From: Pseudonocardia oceani
Lineage (GTDB): Bacteria > Actinomycetota > Actinomycetes > Mycobacteriales > Pseudonocardiaceae
Direction: 5' to 3'
NCBI RefSeq assembly: GCF_019263585.2
Contig: NZ_JADQDF010000001.1
Coordinates: forward strand, 2,170,001-2,234,000
Length of the DNA: 64,000 nucleotides
Positions within the stretch are counted from its first letter, which is position 1; each line of letters opens with the position of its first letter. Under the pieces are notes generated by a model. That model made no database searches and was not told the origin of the DNA. It saw only the letters and a list, made by a program, of their open reading frames with translations. The translations under genes and the position numbers were made by a program. This document shows, in pieces, positions 8,640-17,902 of the stretch.

Positions 8640-9452
8640 TCACGTGTACGAGCCCTCCGGAGCCACGCGCAGCTGGTGGATCTGCTCGGCGTCGTGGCCG
8701 AACACCATCGTCGCGTTCGTCTTCTCCTGGATGCCGCGCAGCTTCTCGACCGACTTGTAGAAGTCCTCGAGGTTGTTGACGATCGCGGCCGGCGTGGCGG
8801 GCGGGCCGAAGCTCTCGCCCATGTAGACGGCGTCGGAGGTGAAGATCATCGTGCCGGTGTCGGGCAGGTCCACCTGCATCGACATCGTGCCGACGGTGTG
8901 ACCGGGGGTCTCGATCAGCGTGATGCCGGGGAGGAACTCCGTGTCGCCGGAGACGGTCTGGAAGTCCAGGCCCTCGTAGTCGGCCTTGAGGTGCGCGCCG
9001 TTGAAGGGTCCCTCGAAGTTGAACGCGAAGTCCTTCTCGCGCTCGTGGCAGACCAGCTTCGCGTTGGTCTTCTTGAACATCTGCGCGTTGCCGGCGTGGT
9101 CGAAGTGCAGGTGCGACAGGATGACGTAGTCGATCTCGTCGAGGCCGACGCCCAGCTGGGTGAGCCGGGCGTCGAGGTACTCGTCGTCGGACACCTTGTC
9201 GTAGGGGAAGAAGTCCTGCAGCCCGGTGGGGGCCCAGCGGTCCTCCCAGTCGCTCGGACAGCTGGTGTCCCAGAGGACCTTGCCCTCGTCGGTCTCCACC
9301 AGCACGCAGTGGGTGGGCACGTCCACCCAGGGGGCGGGACCGTCCTTGTGGTTCCGGTCGGTGATCGACTTACCGGGCTTGAGCAGGAGCCAGGTGAGGT
9401 CTGCGGTCATCGCCCCGCAGGGGATGACGGTGACCTTGTTCGCTGTGGCCAT
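8640..9452 (-). CDS. MBL-fold N-acyl-homoserine/gamma-lactone hydrolase (AttM-like)
   Basis: This 270-residue metallo-beta-lactamase-fold hydrolase has the dinuclear zinc motif HLHFDH (His114, His116, Asp118, His119), a third-ligand histidine in ETPGHTVG, the aspartate in FTSDAVYMG and the last histidine in VFGHD. It belongs to the lactonase branch containing AiiA and AttM, which open homoserine-lactone or gamma-butyrolactone rings. The ATG at 9452 is chosen because AGAGGA lies 4 bases upstream; a longer frame to 9521 lacks a site. The neighbouring transhydrogenase would use 4-hydroxybutyrate, the product of butyrolactone opening, which favours that substrate over quorum signals. Confidence 0.87.
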   Translation of the reverse strand: MATANKVTVIPCGAMTADLTWLLLKPGKSITDRNHKDGPAPWVDVPTHCVLVETDEGKVLWDTSCPSDWEDRWAPTGLQDFFPYDKVSDDEYLDARLTQLGVGLDEIDYVILSHLHFDHAGNAQMFKKTNAKLVCHEREKDFAFNFEGPFNGAHLKADYEGLDFQTVSGDTEFLPGITLIETPGHTVGTMSMQVDLPDTGTMIFTSDAVYMGESFGPPATPAAIVNNLEDFYKSVEKLRGIQEKTNATMVFGHDAEQIHQLRVAPEGSYT

Positions 9453-9503
9453 GGGGATCCTCTCGCCGTCGAGCGACGCGCTCGGACGCGCCTGTGCGCA
9501 CCG

Positions 9504-9517
9504 TGACATGTGACATG
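9504..9517. promoter_or_regulatory. Candidate operator: tandem TGACATG
   Basis: Two adjacent TGACATG heptamers form an imperfect palindrome centred on CATG-TGA-CATG. They lie 52-65 bases upstream of the lactonase start and just after the GntR stop. The position suits a binding site for the neighbouring GntR/FCD regulator. This is inferred from position and repetition only. Confidence 0.3.
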
Positions 9518-9524
9518 CCACTCG

Positions 9525-10235
9525 TCAATCCGTGCGCACGCGTCCATCGGTCCACGCCAGGTCGATCTCCAGCGAACCCGCCGGCTCACCACCCTCCTGG
9601 GCGATGAGCAGTTCCGCGGTGTGCAGCACGTGGGCCCGCATCGCGGCGGCCGCACCGTCGGCGTCGGAGGCCTCGATGCGCTCCAGCACCACCAGGTGCT
9701 CGGCGACGATCTCGTGCAGCGACCGCGACGACCGCGCCGTCGACACGCCGCGGCGCAGCACCGTGTCGCGCAGCCCGTCGACGTAGTGCGCGAGGCGCGT
9801 GTTGCCCGAGGCCTGCAACAGCGCGCGGTGGAAGTGCCGGTCGTGCTCCCACAGGGCGAACTCGTCGTCGGCGTCGGCGGCGCGCTCCATCGCCCGGAAG
9901 ACCCGCCGCAGCTCCTTGCGCCCGGCCGCGTCGATCAGCTCGCAGGCCCGGCGCGTCGCCGGCACCTCCAGCAGCAGCCGCAGCGCGAAGACCTCCTCGA
10001 GGTCGTGCAGCGAGGTCTGCAGGACCCGCACCCCGCGGTTGCGCTCGAACCGCACCATCCCGAGCTGCGCCAGCTTGATCAGCGCCTCCCGGACCGGCGT
10101 GCGCGAGACGCCGAGCTGCGTCGCCAGCGCCTGCACCGAGTGCAGCGACCCGGGCGCGAGCTCCCCGGAGATGACGGCGGCGCGCAGCGCACCGAGCACG
10201 CGCGCGTCCATCCTGTCGGAGCGGACCTGCTCCAC
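9525..10235 (-). CDS. GntR-family transcriptional regulator, FCD (FadR) subfamily
   Basis: The roughly 236-residue protein has an N-terminal GntR winged helix (LRAAVISGELAPGS, LATQLGVSRTPVREALIKLAQLG) and an all-helical FCD ligand domain (EVFALRLLLEVPATRRA, DDEFALWEHDRHFHRALLQASGN, SLHEIVAEHLVVLERIEA). The FCD metal-site residues Asp and His (DRHFHRAL, EH) are present. FCD regulators usually sense small carboxylates. The start is taken as GTG at 10235, 2 bases after the TerD stop; an in-frame ATG at 10211 would give 228 residues. It lies next to the lactonase-transhydrogenase pair, so local control by a hydroxy or dicarboxylic acid is likely. Confidence 0.9.
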   Translation of the reverse strand: MEQVRSDRMDARVLGALRAAVISGELAPGSLHSVQALATQLGVSRTPVREALIKLAQLGMVRFERNRGVRVLQTSLHDLEEVFALRLLLEVPATRRACELIDAAGRKELRRVFRAMERAADADDEFALWEHDRHFHRALLQASGNTRLAHYVDGLRDTVLRRGVSTARSSRSLHEIVAEHLVVLERIEASDADGAAAAMRAHVLHTAELLIAQEGGEPAGSLEIDLAWTDGRVRTD

Positions 10236-10237
10236 GG

Positions 10238-11356
10238 CTAGTCCAGGCCCCGGAGCAGCTGCTCGGCGGGCCCGTACATGGCGCGGACGGTCTTGCCGTC
10301 GTGGAACTCGCCGATCGCGGTCATCGTCCAGGCGACGCCGGAGCGGCGCAGCACACTCATGATCACGCCGGTGTGCGGCTTCGAGTCGGTCAGCTCGAAG
10401 CGGACGAGCTCGGCGCGGGTGTCGAGGTCGATGAGCCGGCAGTACGCCCGGCTCACCTCGGTGAACCGCTGCCCCTGGAAGGAGTTGACGACGAAGACGA
10501 TCGCCTGCGCGTCGTCCGGGAGCTTCGCGAGGTCGACCTCGATCGTCTCGTCGTCGCCCTCGCCGTGGCCGGTCAGGTTGTCGCCGGAGTGCTCCAGCGC
10601 GCCCTTGAACGCGCTCTTGGACATGAACCACACCGAGTCGGTCTTCTTGCCGCGGCTGCCGATGACGATCGCGGAGGCGTCGAGGTCGATGCTGCGCCCG
10701 CCCCGCGCCGGGTCCCAGCCCAGGCCCATGGCGACGCGGCGCAGCGGCGGCGCGCCGGTCTTCGTGAGCGACACCGTCTGCCGCTTCGCCAGCGAGACCT
10801 TGCCCTTGTCGAGGTTGACGACGGACGGCGCCGCCGGCGCGGGTGCGGCCTGCTGCTCCACGGGCGCCGGCTCGTCGTCGACGGAGATGCCGTAGTCGGT
10901 GGCGATGCCGCCCAGCCCGTTCGCGTAGCCCTGCCCGACCGCGCGGACCTTCCACTGCGCACCACGGCGGTAGATCTCGACGCACAGCAGCGCCGTCTCC
11001 GCACCGAGGCCCTCGGGGGTGAACGTCGCGACCGGGGTGCCGGCGACGGCCACGTCCATCCGCAGCCCGCCGAGCGCGCCGAACGACGCGGGGCCGCGGC
11101 CGTCGAGGCTCGCGGTGACGACCACCGTCTCGATCGCGTCCTCGACCGCTCCCGGGTCGACGTCGACGCCGTCGGGGTCGTAGCGGACGCCCGGCGCCTG
11201 CGGCTGGTTGTAGAACACGAAGTCCGCGTCGCCGCGCACCTTGCCGGTCGCCGCGACGAGCAGCGCGGAGATGTCGACGGGGGCGGCGGCCGTGACGCGC
11301 ACCGAGACGGGACCGGGAGGGAGCGGCGCGTTGGCGCCCTTGGGCAGGGTCTGCAC
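10238..11356 (-). CDS. TerD family protein with two TerD domains
   Basis: The 372-residue protein, starting at GTG (VQTLPKGANAPL), consists of two TerD/stress-protein domains. The first spans about residues 1-165 (DADFVFYNQP, GVRYDPDGVD). The second starts near residue 185 (NLDKGKVSLAKRQTVSL, GLGWDP) and has the calcium-binding-type acidic loops DLDASAI and DDETIEVDL. A Pro/Ala-rich linker joins them. TerD proteins are cytosolic, bind Ca2+ and are linked to tellurite resistance and general stress. No terZABC neighbours are present, so it is a solo copy. Confidence 0.9.
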   Translation of the reverse strand: MQTLPKGANAPLPPGPVSVRVTAAAPVDISALLVAATGKVRGDADFVFYNQPQAPGVRYDPDGVDVDPGAVEDAIETVVVTASLDGRGPASFGALGGLRMDVAVAGTPVATFTPEGLGAETALLCVEIYRRGAQWKVRAVGQGYANGLGGIATDYGISVDDEPAPVEQQAAPAPAAPSVVNLDKGKVSLAKRQTVSLTKTGAPPLRRVAMGLGWDPARGGRSIDLDASAIVIGSRGKKTDSVWFMSKSAFKGALEHSGDNLTGHGEGDDETIEVDLAKLPDDAQAIVFVVNSFQGQRFTEVSRAYCRLIDLDTRAELVRFELTDSKPHTGVIMSVLRRSGVAWTMTAIGEFHDGKTVRAMYGPAEQLLRGLD

Positions 11357-11381
11357 GCCCGCGATCCTGCCAGTCCCGCGC

Positions 11382-11990
11382 TCAGGCCGGGGAGGAGCGC
11401 GCGACGGCGGCCGGGTGCGCGGCCGCCGCCAGCAACCCGCAGCCGACGCCGATCGCGAGCACCGCGAGCCCGCCCGAGGGCCAGTAGACGTGCCCGTGCA
11501 GGAAGTTCGCCGCCCCGCCGACCAGGACCACCGCGCCGGGCAGCGCGCCACGCCCGTGTCGGCGCACCAGCACGACCCCGGTGAGAGCCGTGGCCACGAG
11601 GAACGCCCACGACCCGACCATCCCGAGGTCGTTGCCCAGCACCCGCAGGTCGAGCGCCTCCTGGCTGCCGCCCTGCGCGCGGTCGACGAGGTACCCGGCG
11701 CCGATCCCGGCCAGCACGTCGAGCGCGGTGTAGAAGGCGGCGTAGACGTAGGCGGCCACGCGCGCCGCCCGGGCCAGCGGCCCGCGCTCGCCGCGCAGCA
11801 GCACCCACACCGCCACGGCCAGCAGCGGGAACAGCGGCAGCAGGACGACGTGCAGCTGCCACCACAGCGGCGCCGTCGACGGGGCCAGCGCACGGGGGTG
11901 GAACAGCCCGGCCGCGGCGACCAGGACCCCGGGGGCGGCGACGGCGGCGACGAGCCCGGCGCGGCCGCGGGTGGTCGGCGCGTCGGTCAC
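11382..11990 (-). CDS. Hypothetical multi-pass membrane protein
   Basis: The 202-residue protein begins at GTG (VTDAPTTRG). About six hydrophobic helices are visible (for example GLVAAVAAPGVLVAAAGLF, LHVVLLPLFPLLAVAVWVLL, AFLVATALTGVVLV, GGLAVLAIGVGCGLLAAAA). Short His-containing loops (FLHGHVYWPSGG) recall uncharacterised actinobacterial integral membrane proteins. The longer upstream frame is rejected because it runs into the menB promoter. I cannot assign a function. It is 25 bases from the TerD gene on the same strand and diverges from menB. Confidence 0.75.
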   Translation of the reverse strand: MTDAPTTRGRAGLVAAVAAPGVLVAAAGLFHPRALAPSTAPLWWQLHVVLLPLFPLLAVAVWVLLRGERGPLARAARVAAYVYAAFYTALDVLAGIGAGYLVDRAQGGSQEALDLRVLGNDLGMVGSWAFLVATALTGVVLVRRHGRGALPGAVVLVGGAANFLHGHVYWPSGGLAVLAIGVGCGLLAAAAHPAAVARSSPA

Positions 11991-12126
11991 GGATCCAGCC
12001 TCGCAGACCTCCCCCCACCCCGCGCGGCCGTGCACACCCGCCGGTCGCGGTGCACGGGTCCCGGCGCGTGCACGGCGCGGCACGGTGTGCACCGACCCCG
12101 CGCACGCGATCCGTAAGGTGCGGGTC

Positions 12127-13059
12127 GTGCCCGAACAGGTCTCCGAGACGTTCGATCCCTCCGCGTGGCGTCCGGTGGAGGGGTTCGACTTCGTCGACAT
12201 CACCTACCACCGCGCCGTCGACACCGGAGCGGTACGCATCGCGTTCGACCGGCCCGAGGTGCGCAACGCGTTCCGCCCCGGCACCGTCGACGAGCTCTAC
12301 CGCGCCCTCGACCACGCCCGCCAGAGCCCGGATGTCGGCTGCGTGCTGCTCACCGGCAACGGCCCGGCGCCCAAGGACGGGGTGTGGGCGTTCTGCTCGG
12401 GCGGTGACCAGCGCATCCGGGGCCGCACCGGCTACCAGTACACGGTGACGGACACGGCCACCGGCCGCGCCGGCGAGACGGCCGACACGGTGCAGGCCGG
12501 GCGCGCCGGGCGCCTGCACATCCTCGAGTGCCAGCGGCTGATCCGGTTCATGCCCAAGGTCGTGATCGCGGTCGTCAACGGGTGGGCGGCCGGCGGCGGG
12601 CACTCGCTGCACGCGGTGGCCGACCTGACGCTCGCCAGCGCCGAGCACGCCCGCTTCAAGCAGACCGACGCCGACGTCGGCAGCTTCGACGGCGGCTACG
12701 GCTCGGCGTACCTGGCCAAGCAGGTGGGGCAGAAGTTCGCCCGCGAGATCTTCTTCCTCGGCCGCACCTACTCCGCCGCCGACGCGCACCGCATGGGCGC
12801 GGTCAACGCGGTCGTGCCGCACGCGGAGCTGGAGGCGACGGCGCTGCAGTGGGCGAAGGAGGTCAACGGGAAGTCGCCGACGGCGCAGCGGATGCTCAAG
12901 TACGCCTTCAACCTCACCGACGACGGCCTGGTCGGGCAGCAGCTGTTCGCCGGCGAGGCCACCCGCCTGGCCTACATGACCGACGAGGCCGTCGAGGGCC
13001 GCGACGCGTTCCTGCAGAAGCGCGACCCCGACTGGGCCGCCTACCCCTGGCACTACTGA
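12127..13059 (+). CDS. menB: 1,4-dihydroxy-2-naphthoyl-CoA synthase
   Basis: This 310-residue crotonase-fold enzyme closes the naphthoate ring from o-succinylbenzoyl-CoA in menaquinone synthesis. MenB hallmarks are visible: DITYHRA near the start, FDRPEVRNAFRP, the oxyanion-hole stretch FCSGGDQRIRG, VNGWAAGGGHSLH, the catalytic acid region TDADVGSFDGGYGSAYLAK, and the C-terminal RDPDW..YPWHY. The GTG start (VPEQVSE) follows a TAAGG. The last 15 bases including the stop are repeated a few bases downstream. With menE and menA nearby it supplies the membrane quinone. Confidence 0.97.
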   Translation: MPEQVSETFDPSAWRPVEGFDFVDITYHRAVDTGAVRIAFDRPEVRNAFRPGTVDELYRALDHARQSPDVGCVLLTGNGPAPKDGVWAFCSGGDQRIRGRTGYQYTVTDTATGRAGETADTVQAGRAGRLHILECQRLIRFMPKVVIAVVNGWAAGGGHSLHAVADLTLASAEHARFKQTDADVGSFDGGYGSAYLAKQVGQKFAREIFFLGRTYSAADAHRMGAVNAVVPHAELEATALQWAKEVNGKSPTAQRMLKYAFNLTDDGLVGQQLFAGEATRLAYMTDEAVEGRDAFLQKRDPDWAAYPWHY

Positions 13060-13083
13060 CCCCCTGGCACTACTGAACGGGCC

Positions 13084-13278
13084 TCAGGCGATCCCGCGCA
13101 CCATCCGCCGTCCCGCGCAGCCCAGCCCGTGCCGCTGGTGGGCCGGCTGCCGCCGGACGGTGCTCCGCTGCCCGCCCCGGGCGCCGGCGCGGATCGCCGT
13201 ACCCACGAGGAGGGCGAGCGGCACGGACAGCGCCATCCACGCCGTCACCCCGACCGCCACCCAGCTCATGATCTCCAT
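13084..13278 (-). CDS. Small hypothetical membrane protein
   Basis: The 64-residue peptide starts MEIMSWVAVGVTAWMALSVP. It has one N-terminal transmembrane helix (about residues 4-28) and a basic Arg/Gln/His tail. A GAGCAGGC lies just before the ATG. It is convergent with menB and divergent from menE. Homologues with this layout are common but uncharacterised in actinobacteria. It could be a spurious frame, although its hydrophobic pattern and position support it. Confidence 0.5.
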   Translation of the reverse strand: MEIMSWVAVGVTAWMALSVPLALLVGTAIRAGARGGQRSTVRRQPAHQRHGLGCAGRRMVRGIA

Positions 13279-13431
13279 GCCTGCTCATCGGGCTCGTGAG
13301 CTGCAGTGTTGCGTCTCATCCGCGTGAGCGACCTCCCCGTGTGGGTGATGCCCTCGGCACGGACCGTCACGATCCCGGCCGGACCGGTGCCCCGATGGGC
13401 CCCCGGCACGGCGACGGTGTGGACTCGGGGC

Positions 13432-14547
<1,116 letters not shown>

Positions 14548-14676
14548 CGGCGGGCGCCATCAGTTCGGTGCGCTCACTCTGAGTTGATTGACCACTACTC
14601 CCCCGTCCGGTCTGCTGCGCCATCAGAAGCAACACCAGCACCAGCAGTCACAGAAACCACACGGGGAGTTCTCAGC

Positions 14677-16209
14677 ATGCCGATGAGGTTGCGCACCGCC
14701 ACCCTGCTGGCCGTCGTCGGCGCCCTCGCGCTCGGCACGGCCGCACCGGCGGCGGCCGCCGAGCCCGTCCCGGCGTCGGTGTGGAGCCCGGACCTGGTCG
14801 CCGGCGAGAGCGCGGGCGTGGTCGTCGACGGCGGCGCCGCCCGCCTCGACCACGCCGGCACCCACCTGCTCCCGGCCGACTCCGACGGCGCGCCGGTCCC
14901 GACCGGCCTCCTGACGCTGCCGACGCACGCGCTCGAGATGCGCACCGACCGCGTGGAGACCGCCGTCGACGGCGACCTGCCCGCGGGCAGCACCGCCGTC
15001 GTCGACGTCCGCGGGCGCCGCGCGTCGGGCGGCTGGACCGAGTGGGTCCCCACGACCGGCAGCACGGCGACCACGGGGACCACGGGGACCACGGGGACCG
15101 CGACCCTGCCCGAGCCGACGTCGGAGGTGCAGACCCGCCTCGTGCTCACCGGTGACACCGCCGCCGAGCCCACCGTCCGCGGCGTCACGGTCACCGCGCA
15201 CCCGGCCGCGGCGCGCACCGAGGCCGTCGTCGAGACCGCCACGCTCAACTACCGCGTCTTCGCCACCCGCGAGGGCCTGGCCGGCGGCACCACCGCCAAC
15301 GGGCACGTGATCGCCGAGCGCGACCACTTCGTCGCCCTGCCCTCGCGCCGCGCGCTCGCCCCGCGCGGCACGAGCGACTACTCGGTCAAGGTCTGCGCCC
15401 CCAACGGCCGCTGCGCGTTCGCACCGGTCTGGGACGTGGGCCCCTGGAACACCCGCGACGACTACTGGAACCCCGCCGACCAGCGCCAGGAGTGGAAGGA
15501 CCTCCCGCAGGGTGTGCCGCAGGCCCAGGCCGCGCACACCGACGGCTACAACGGCGGCCGCGACCAGTACGGCCGCACCCCCTCCAACCCCGCCGGCATC
15601 GACCTCGGCGACGGCCTGTTCTGGGACGCGCTGGGCCTGACCGACAACGCCTGGGTCAGCGTCGACTACCTGTGGACCGGCTCGGTCCGCCTGTCGCTGG
15701 TGAGCTCGGAGTCCCCGGTCGACGTGCTCGCGGCGCCCGACGCGGCCGCCGAGGTCGTGGGCGTGGCCGCCGAGCGTGCCGCCGTGCCGGTGGAGTGCTC
15801 GACGGTGTCGGGCGCGGACACCTGGCTGCGGATCGGCGCCGACCAGTACATCGGGGCGGGCGACGTCAGCGGCGCCGACGACGTCGCGGCCTGCACCGCC
15901 GACACCCCCGCCGCGGCGCCGACGCAGTCCGACGCCGCCGCGGCCACGGACCTCGGGATCACCACTCCCACCGACGCCGCCGCTCCCACCGACGCTCCCG
16001 CCCCGGCCCCCGCGATCGTCCCGACCGAGGTCCCCGGTCCGGCGGACGCCCCCGGCCCCACCGACGCCCCCGGCCCGGTCTCCCCCGAGGGCGCCGCCGG
16101 CACGACCGAGGGTGCGACGAGTGCGCAGCGCGGCAGCTCGGCCCGCGCGACGGCGGCGCCCACGACCCCGTCGGTCGCCTCCACGACCACCGCCGCCGCC
16201 CCCTCCTGA
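14677..16209 (+). CDS. Secreted protein with RlpA/expansin-like barrel and SH3-like domain, Pro/Ala/Thr-rich tail
   Basis: The 510-residue protein starts at an ATG after ACGGGGAG and has a Sec signal peptide (RLRTATLLAVVGALALGTAAPAAAA). After about 180 residues of beta-rich sequence with a GTTGTTGTTGT loop comes a region (ANGHVIAERDHFVALPS to GIDLGDGLFW) with the VWDVGPWNTRDDYWNP motif. It resembles double-psi barrel proteins that act on peptidoglycan; this is my inference. An SH3b-like segment (PVDVLAAPDAAAEVVGVAA...TWLRIGADQYIGAGDV) precedes a 110-residue disordered tail. It is probably exported to the cell wall. It sits between menE and menA. Confidence 0.85.
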   Translation: MPMRLRTATLLAVVGALALGTAAPAAAAEPVPASVWSPDLVAGESAGVVVDGGAARLDHAGTHLLPADSDGAPVPTGLLTLPTHALEMRTDRVETAVDGDLPAGSTAVVDVRGRRASGGWTEWVPTTGSTATTGTTGTTGTATLPEPTSEVQTRLVLTGDTAAEPTVRGVTVTAHPAAARTEAVVETATLNYRVFATREGLAGGTTANGHVIAERDHFVALPSRRALAPRGTSDYSVKVCAPNGRCAFAPVWDVGPWNTRDDYWNPADQRQEWKDLPQGVPQAQAAHTDGYNGGRDQYGRTPSNPAGIDLGDGLFWDALGLTDNAWVSVDYLWTGSVRLSLVSSESPVDVLAAPDAAAEVVGVAAERAAVPVECSTVSGADTWLRIGADQYIGAGDVSGADDVAACTADTPAAAPTQSDAAAATDLGITTPTDAAAPTDAPAPAPAIVPTEVPGPADAPGPTDAPGPVSPEGAAGTTEGATSAQRGSSARATAAPTTPSVASTTTAAAPS

Positions 16210-16220
16210 CCCGCTCCCCC

Positions 16221-16277
16221 GTTGCGGGGAGGCCACCTTGCTGACGGTTCCCGTCAGCAAGGTGGCCTTCCTGCAAC
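16221..16277. repeat. Palindromic dispersed repeat / terminator hairpin (copy A)
   Basis: Two 27-base arms (16221-16247 and 16251-16277) pair with two mismatches across a three-base loop; the inner 17 pairs are perfect. It lies between the secreted-protein stop and menA and could terminate transcription. Its right half (GTCAGCAAGGTGGCCTTCCT and following GCAA) nearly matches a stretch in the dehydrogenase gene at 4494-4518 and shares GTGGCYTTCCTGCAA with the hairpin at 28130-28180, so it belongs to a repeat family. Confidence 0.75.
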
Positions 16278-16308
16278 CCCCGGGCCGGCAGATGGATAGC
16301 GTTCCCCC

Positions 16309-17190
16309 GTGGCCACGCTGAGCGAGTGGGTGCAGGGCGCCCGCCCCCGCACCCTGCCGACCGCCGTCTCCCCGGTCCTGGTCGGCACCGGGGTCGCCGT
16401 GGGGGCCGGCACCGTCGCCCCCGGGCGGGCGCTGCTGGCGCTGCTCGTGGCCGTCGCGCTGGTCGTCGGCGTCAACTACGCCAACGACTACTCCGACGGC
16501 ATCCGCGGCACCGACGACGACCGCGTCGGCCCGCTGCGCCTCGTCGGCTCGAAGCTCGCCGCGGCCACCACCGTCCGCACCGTGGCCTTCGGCTGCTTCG
16601 CCGTGGCCGGCCTGGCCGGGCTGACGCTGGTGTCGCTGTCGCGGCAGTGGTGGCTGATCGCGGTCGGCGCGGTGTGCATCGCGGGCGCCTGGTTCTACAC
16701 CGGCGGCTCCCGCCCCTACGGCTACGCGGGGCTCGGCGAGATCGCCGTGTTCGTGTTCTTCGGGCCGGTCGCCGTGCTCGGCACCGTGCTCACCCAGAGC
16801 GGCCCGCCGAACCCGCTCGCCGTCATCGGGGCGGTCGGGGTCGGCCTGCTCGCCTGCGCCGTGCTCGTGGCCAACAACCTGCGCGACATCCCGACCGACA
16901 CCGTCGCCGGCAAGCGCACGCTGGCCGTCGTGCTGGGCGACACCGACACCCGCCGGCTCTACGTCGCCCTGGTGACGGCCCCGTTCCTGCTCTCCGCGCT
17001 GGCCGGGCTGCGGAGCTGGCCGATGCTGCTCGCGCTGCTGGCCCTGCCGCTCGCGGTGGCGCCGGCGCGCCAGGTGCTGGGCGGGGCCGACGGCCGCGCG
17101 CTCGTCCGCGTGCTGGGCGCCACCGGGGTGCTGCTGCTCGCGTGGTCGGTGCTGACGGCGGTGGGCGCGGCCGTCACCGCGCTCGTCTGA
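16309..17190 (+). CDS. menA: 1,4-dihydroxy-2-naphthoate polyprenyltransferase
   Basis: The 293-residue UbiA-family membrane prenyltransferase attaches the isoprenoid tail to dihydroxynaphthoate. The first aspartate-rich motif NYANDYSDGIRGTDDDR and the second, NNLRDIPTDTVAGKRTLAV, are present, with about eight hydrophobic helices between and after. It starts at GTG (VATLSEWVQGARPRTLPTA), the usual actinobacterial MenA N-terminus. Together with menB and menE it shows that the organism makes menaquinone. Confidence 0.96.
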   Translation: MATLSEWVQGARPRTLPTAVSPVLVGTGVAVGAGTVAPGRALLALLVAVALVVGVNYANDYSDGIRGTDDDRVGPLRLVGSKLAAATTVRTVAFGCFAVAGLAGLTLVSLSRQWWLIAVGAVCIAGAWFYTGGSRPYGYAGLGEIAVFVFFGPVAVLGTVLTQSGPPNPLAVIGAVGVGLLACAVLVANNLRDIPTDTVAGKRTLAVVLGDTDTRRLYVALVTAPFLLSALAGLRSWPMLLALLALPLAVAPARQVLGGADGRALVRVLGATGVLLLAWSVLTAVGAAVTALV

Positions 17191-17198
17191 GCGCCGCC

Positions 17199-17480
17199 CT
17201 ACTCCGGCCCCGGCTCCCCGCGCAGGCGCGACCGCAGCGCCTCGCGCTCCACCGACCGCCTGCGCGACGACTCCGCCAGCGCCGCGTCCAGGCGCGAGCG
17301 GAGGCCGCGGAACAGCACCATCGACAGCGGCAGCGCGACGATCAGCGCCACGAGCACGGCGACGACGACCGGCACCCCGGCGAGCATCAGCAGCGCGGCG
17401 ACGAGGGCGACGAGCCCGAGCCGCGCGACCGCGTAGAGCCCGACGGTGGGCAGCAGGCCCGGGGCCGAGGGAGACGTCAT
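17199..17480 (-). CDS. DUF4229-like small membrane protein
   Basis: The 93-residue protein has two transmembrane helices (TVGLYAVARLGLVALVAALLML and VVVAVLVALIVALPLSMVLF) followed by a charged helical tail (RLDAALAESSRRRSVEREALRSRLRG). This matches the DUF4229 family often found beside menA and the ccs genes in actinobacteria. Function is unknown. It converges on menA with an 8-base gap and diverges from bldC. Confidence 0.8.
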   Translation of the reverse strand: MTSPSAPGLLPTVGLYAVARLGLVALVAALLMLAGVPVVVAVLVALIVALPLSMVLFRGLRSRLDAALAESSRRRSVEREALRSRLRGEPGPE

Positions 17481-17620
17481 GGTTCCAGCGTACGACCCGC
17501 TCCAGGAGGTGGACACTCGTCCGTTTCGTCCTTTAGGCGCCCTTTACCTCCGGACAACCGTTCGAGTACCCGGGGTCCCGAGTGTCACGATGGACCAGGA
17601 CATCCACTTGGAGGCGCACC

Positions 17621-17839
17621 ATGGCAGCACCCACGAGCAGCGACGAGCGGCTCCTCACGCCCGGTGAGGTCGCCGGCCTCTTCCGCGTCGACCCCAAGAC
17701 GGTCACCCGCTGGGCGTCCGCGGGCCGCATCGGTTCCATCCGCACCCCCGGCGGGCACCGCCGCTTCCGCGAGTCCGAGGTCCGCGGCCTGCTCGCCGAC
17801 CTCACCAGCGAGGCCACGCTGCCGCCCGCACACGGCTGA
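17621..17839 (+). CDS. bldC: BldC-like MerR-type developmental regulator
   Basis: The 72-residue protein is a single winged-helix MerR domain (LLTPGEVAGLFRVDPKTVTRWASAGRIGSIRTPGGHRRFRESEV), almost the whole length of Streptomyces BldC (68 aa). It lacks any effector or dimerisation helix. BldC binds direct repeats cooperatively and holds back the switch to sporulation. GGAGG lies 7 bases before the ATG. The gene stands alone on its strand after a roughly 140-base leader from the divergent DUF4229 gene. It is one of two Bld-type regulators in this window. Confidence 0.93.
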   Translation: MAAPTSSDERLLTPGEVAGLFRVDPKTVTRWASAGRIGSIRTPGGHRRFRESEVRGLLADLTSEATLPPAHG

Positions 17840-17902
17840 GCACGCTCCGCCGCACGGGTTCACCCCGACGCAGCACCACCTCCGCTAACCTCGACGGCGG
17901 AG

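Noticed and set aside
8640..9452. Quorum-quenching role for the lactonase
   Set aside because: The fold allows it, but no AHL system is visible and the neighbouring 4-hydroxybutyrate-type enzyme favours a metabolic lactone.
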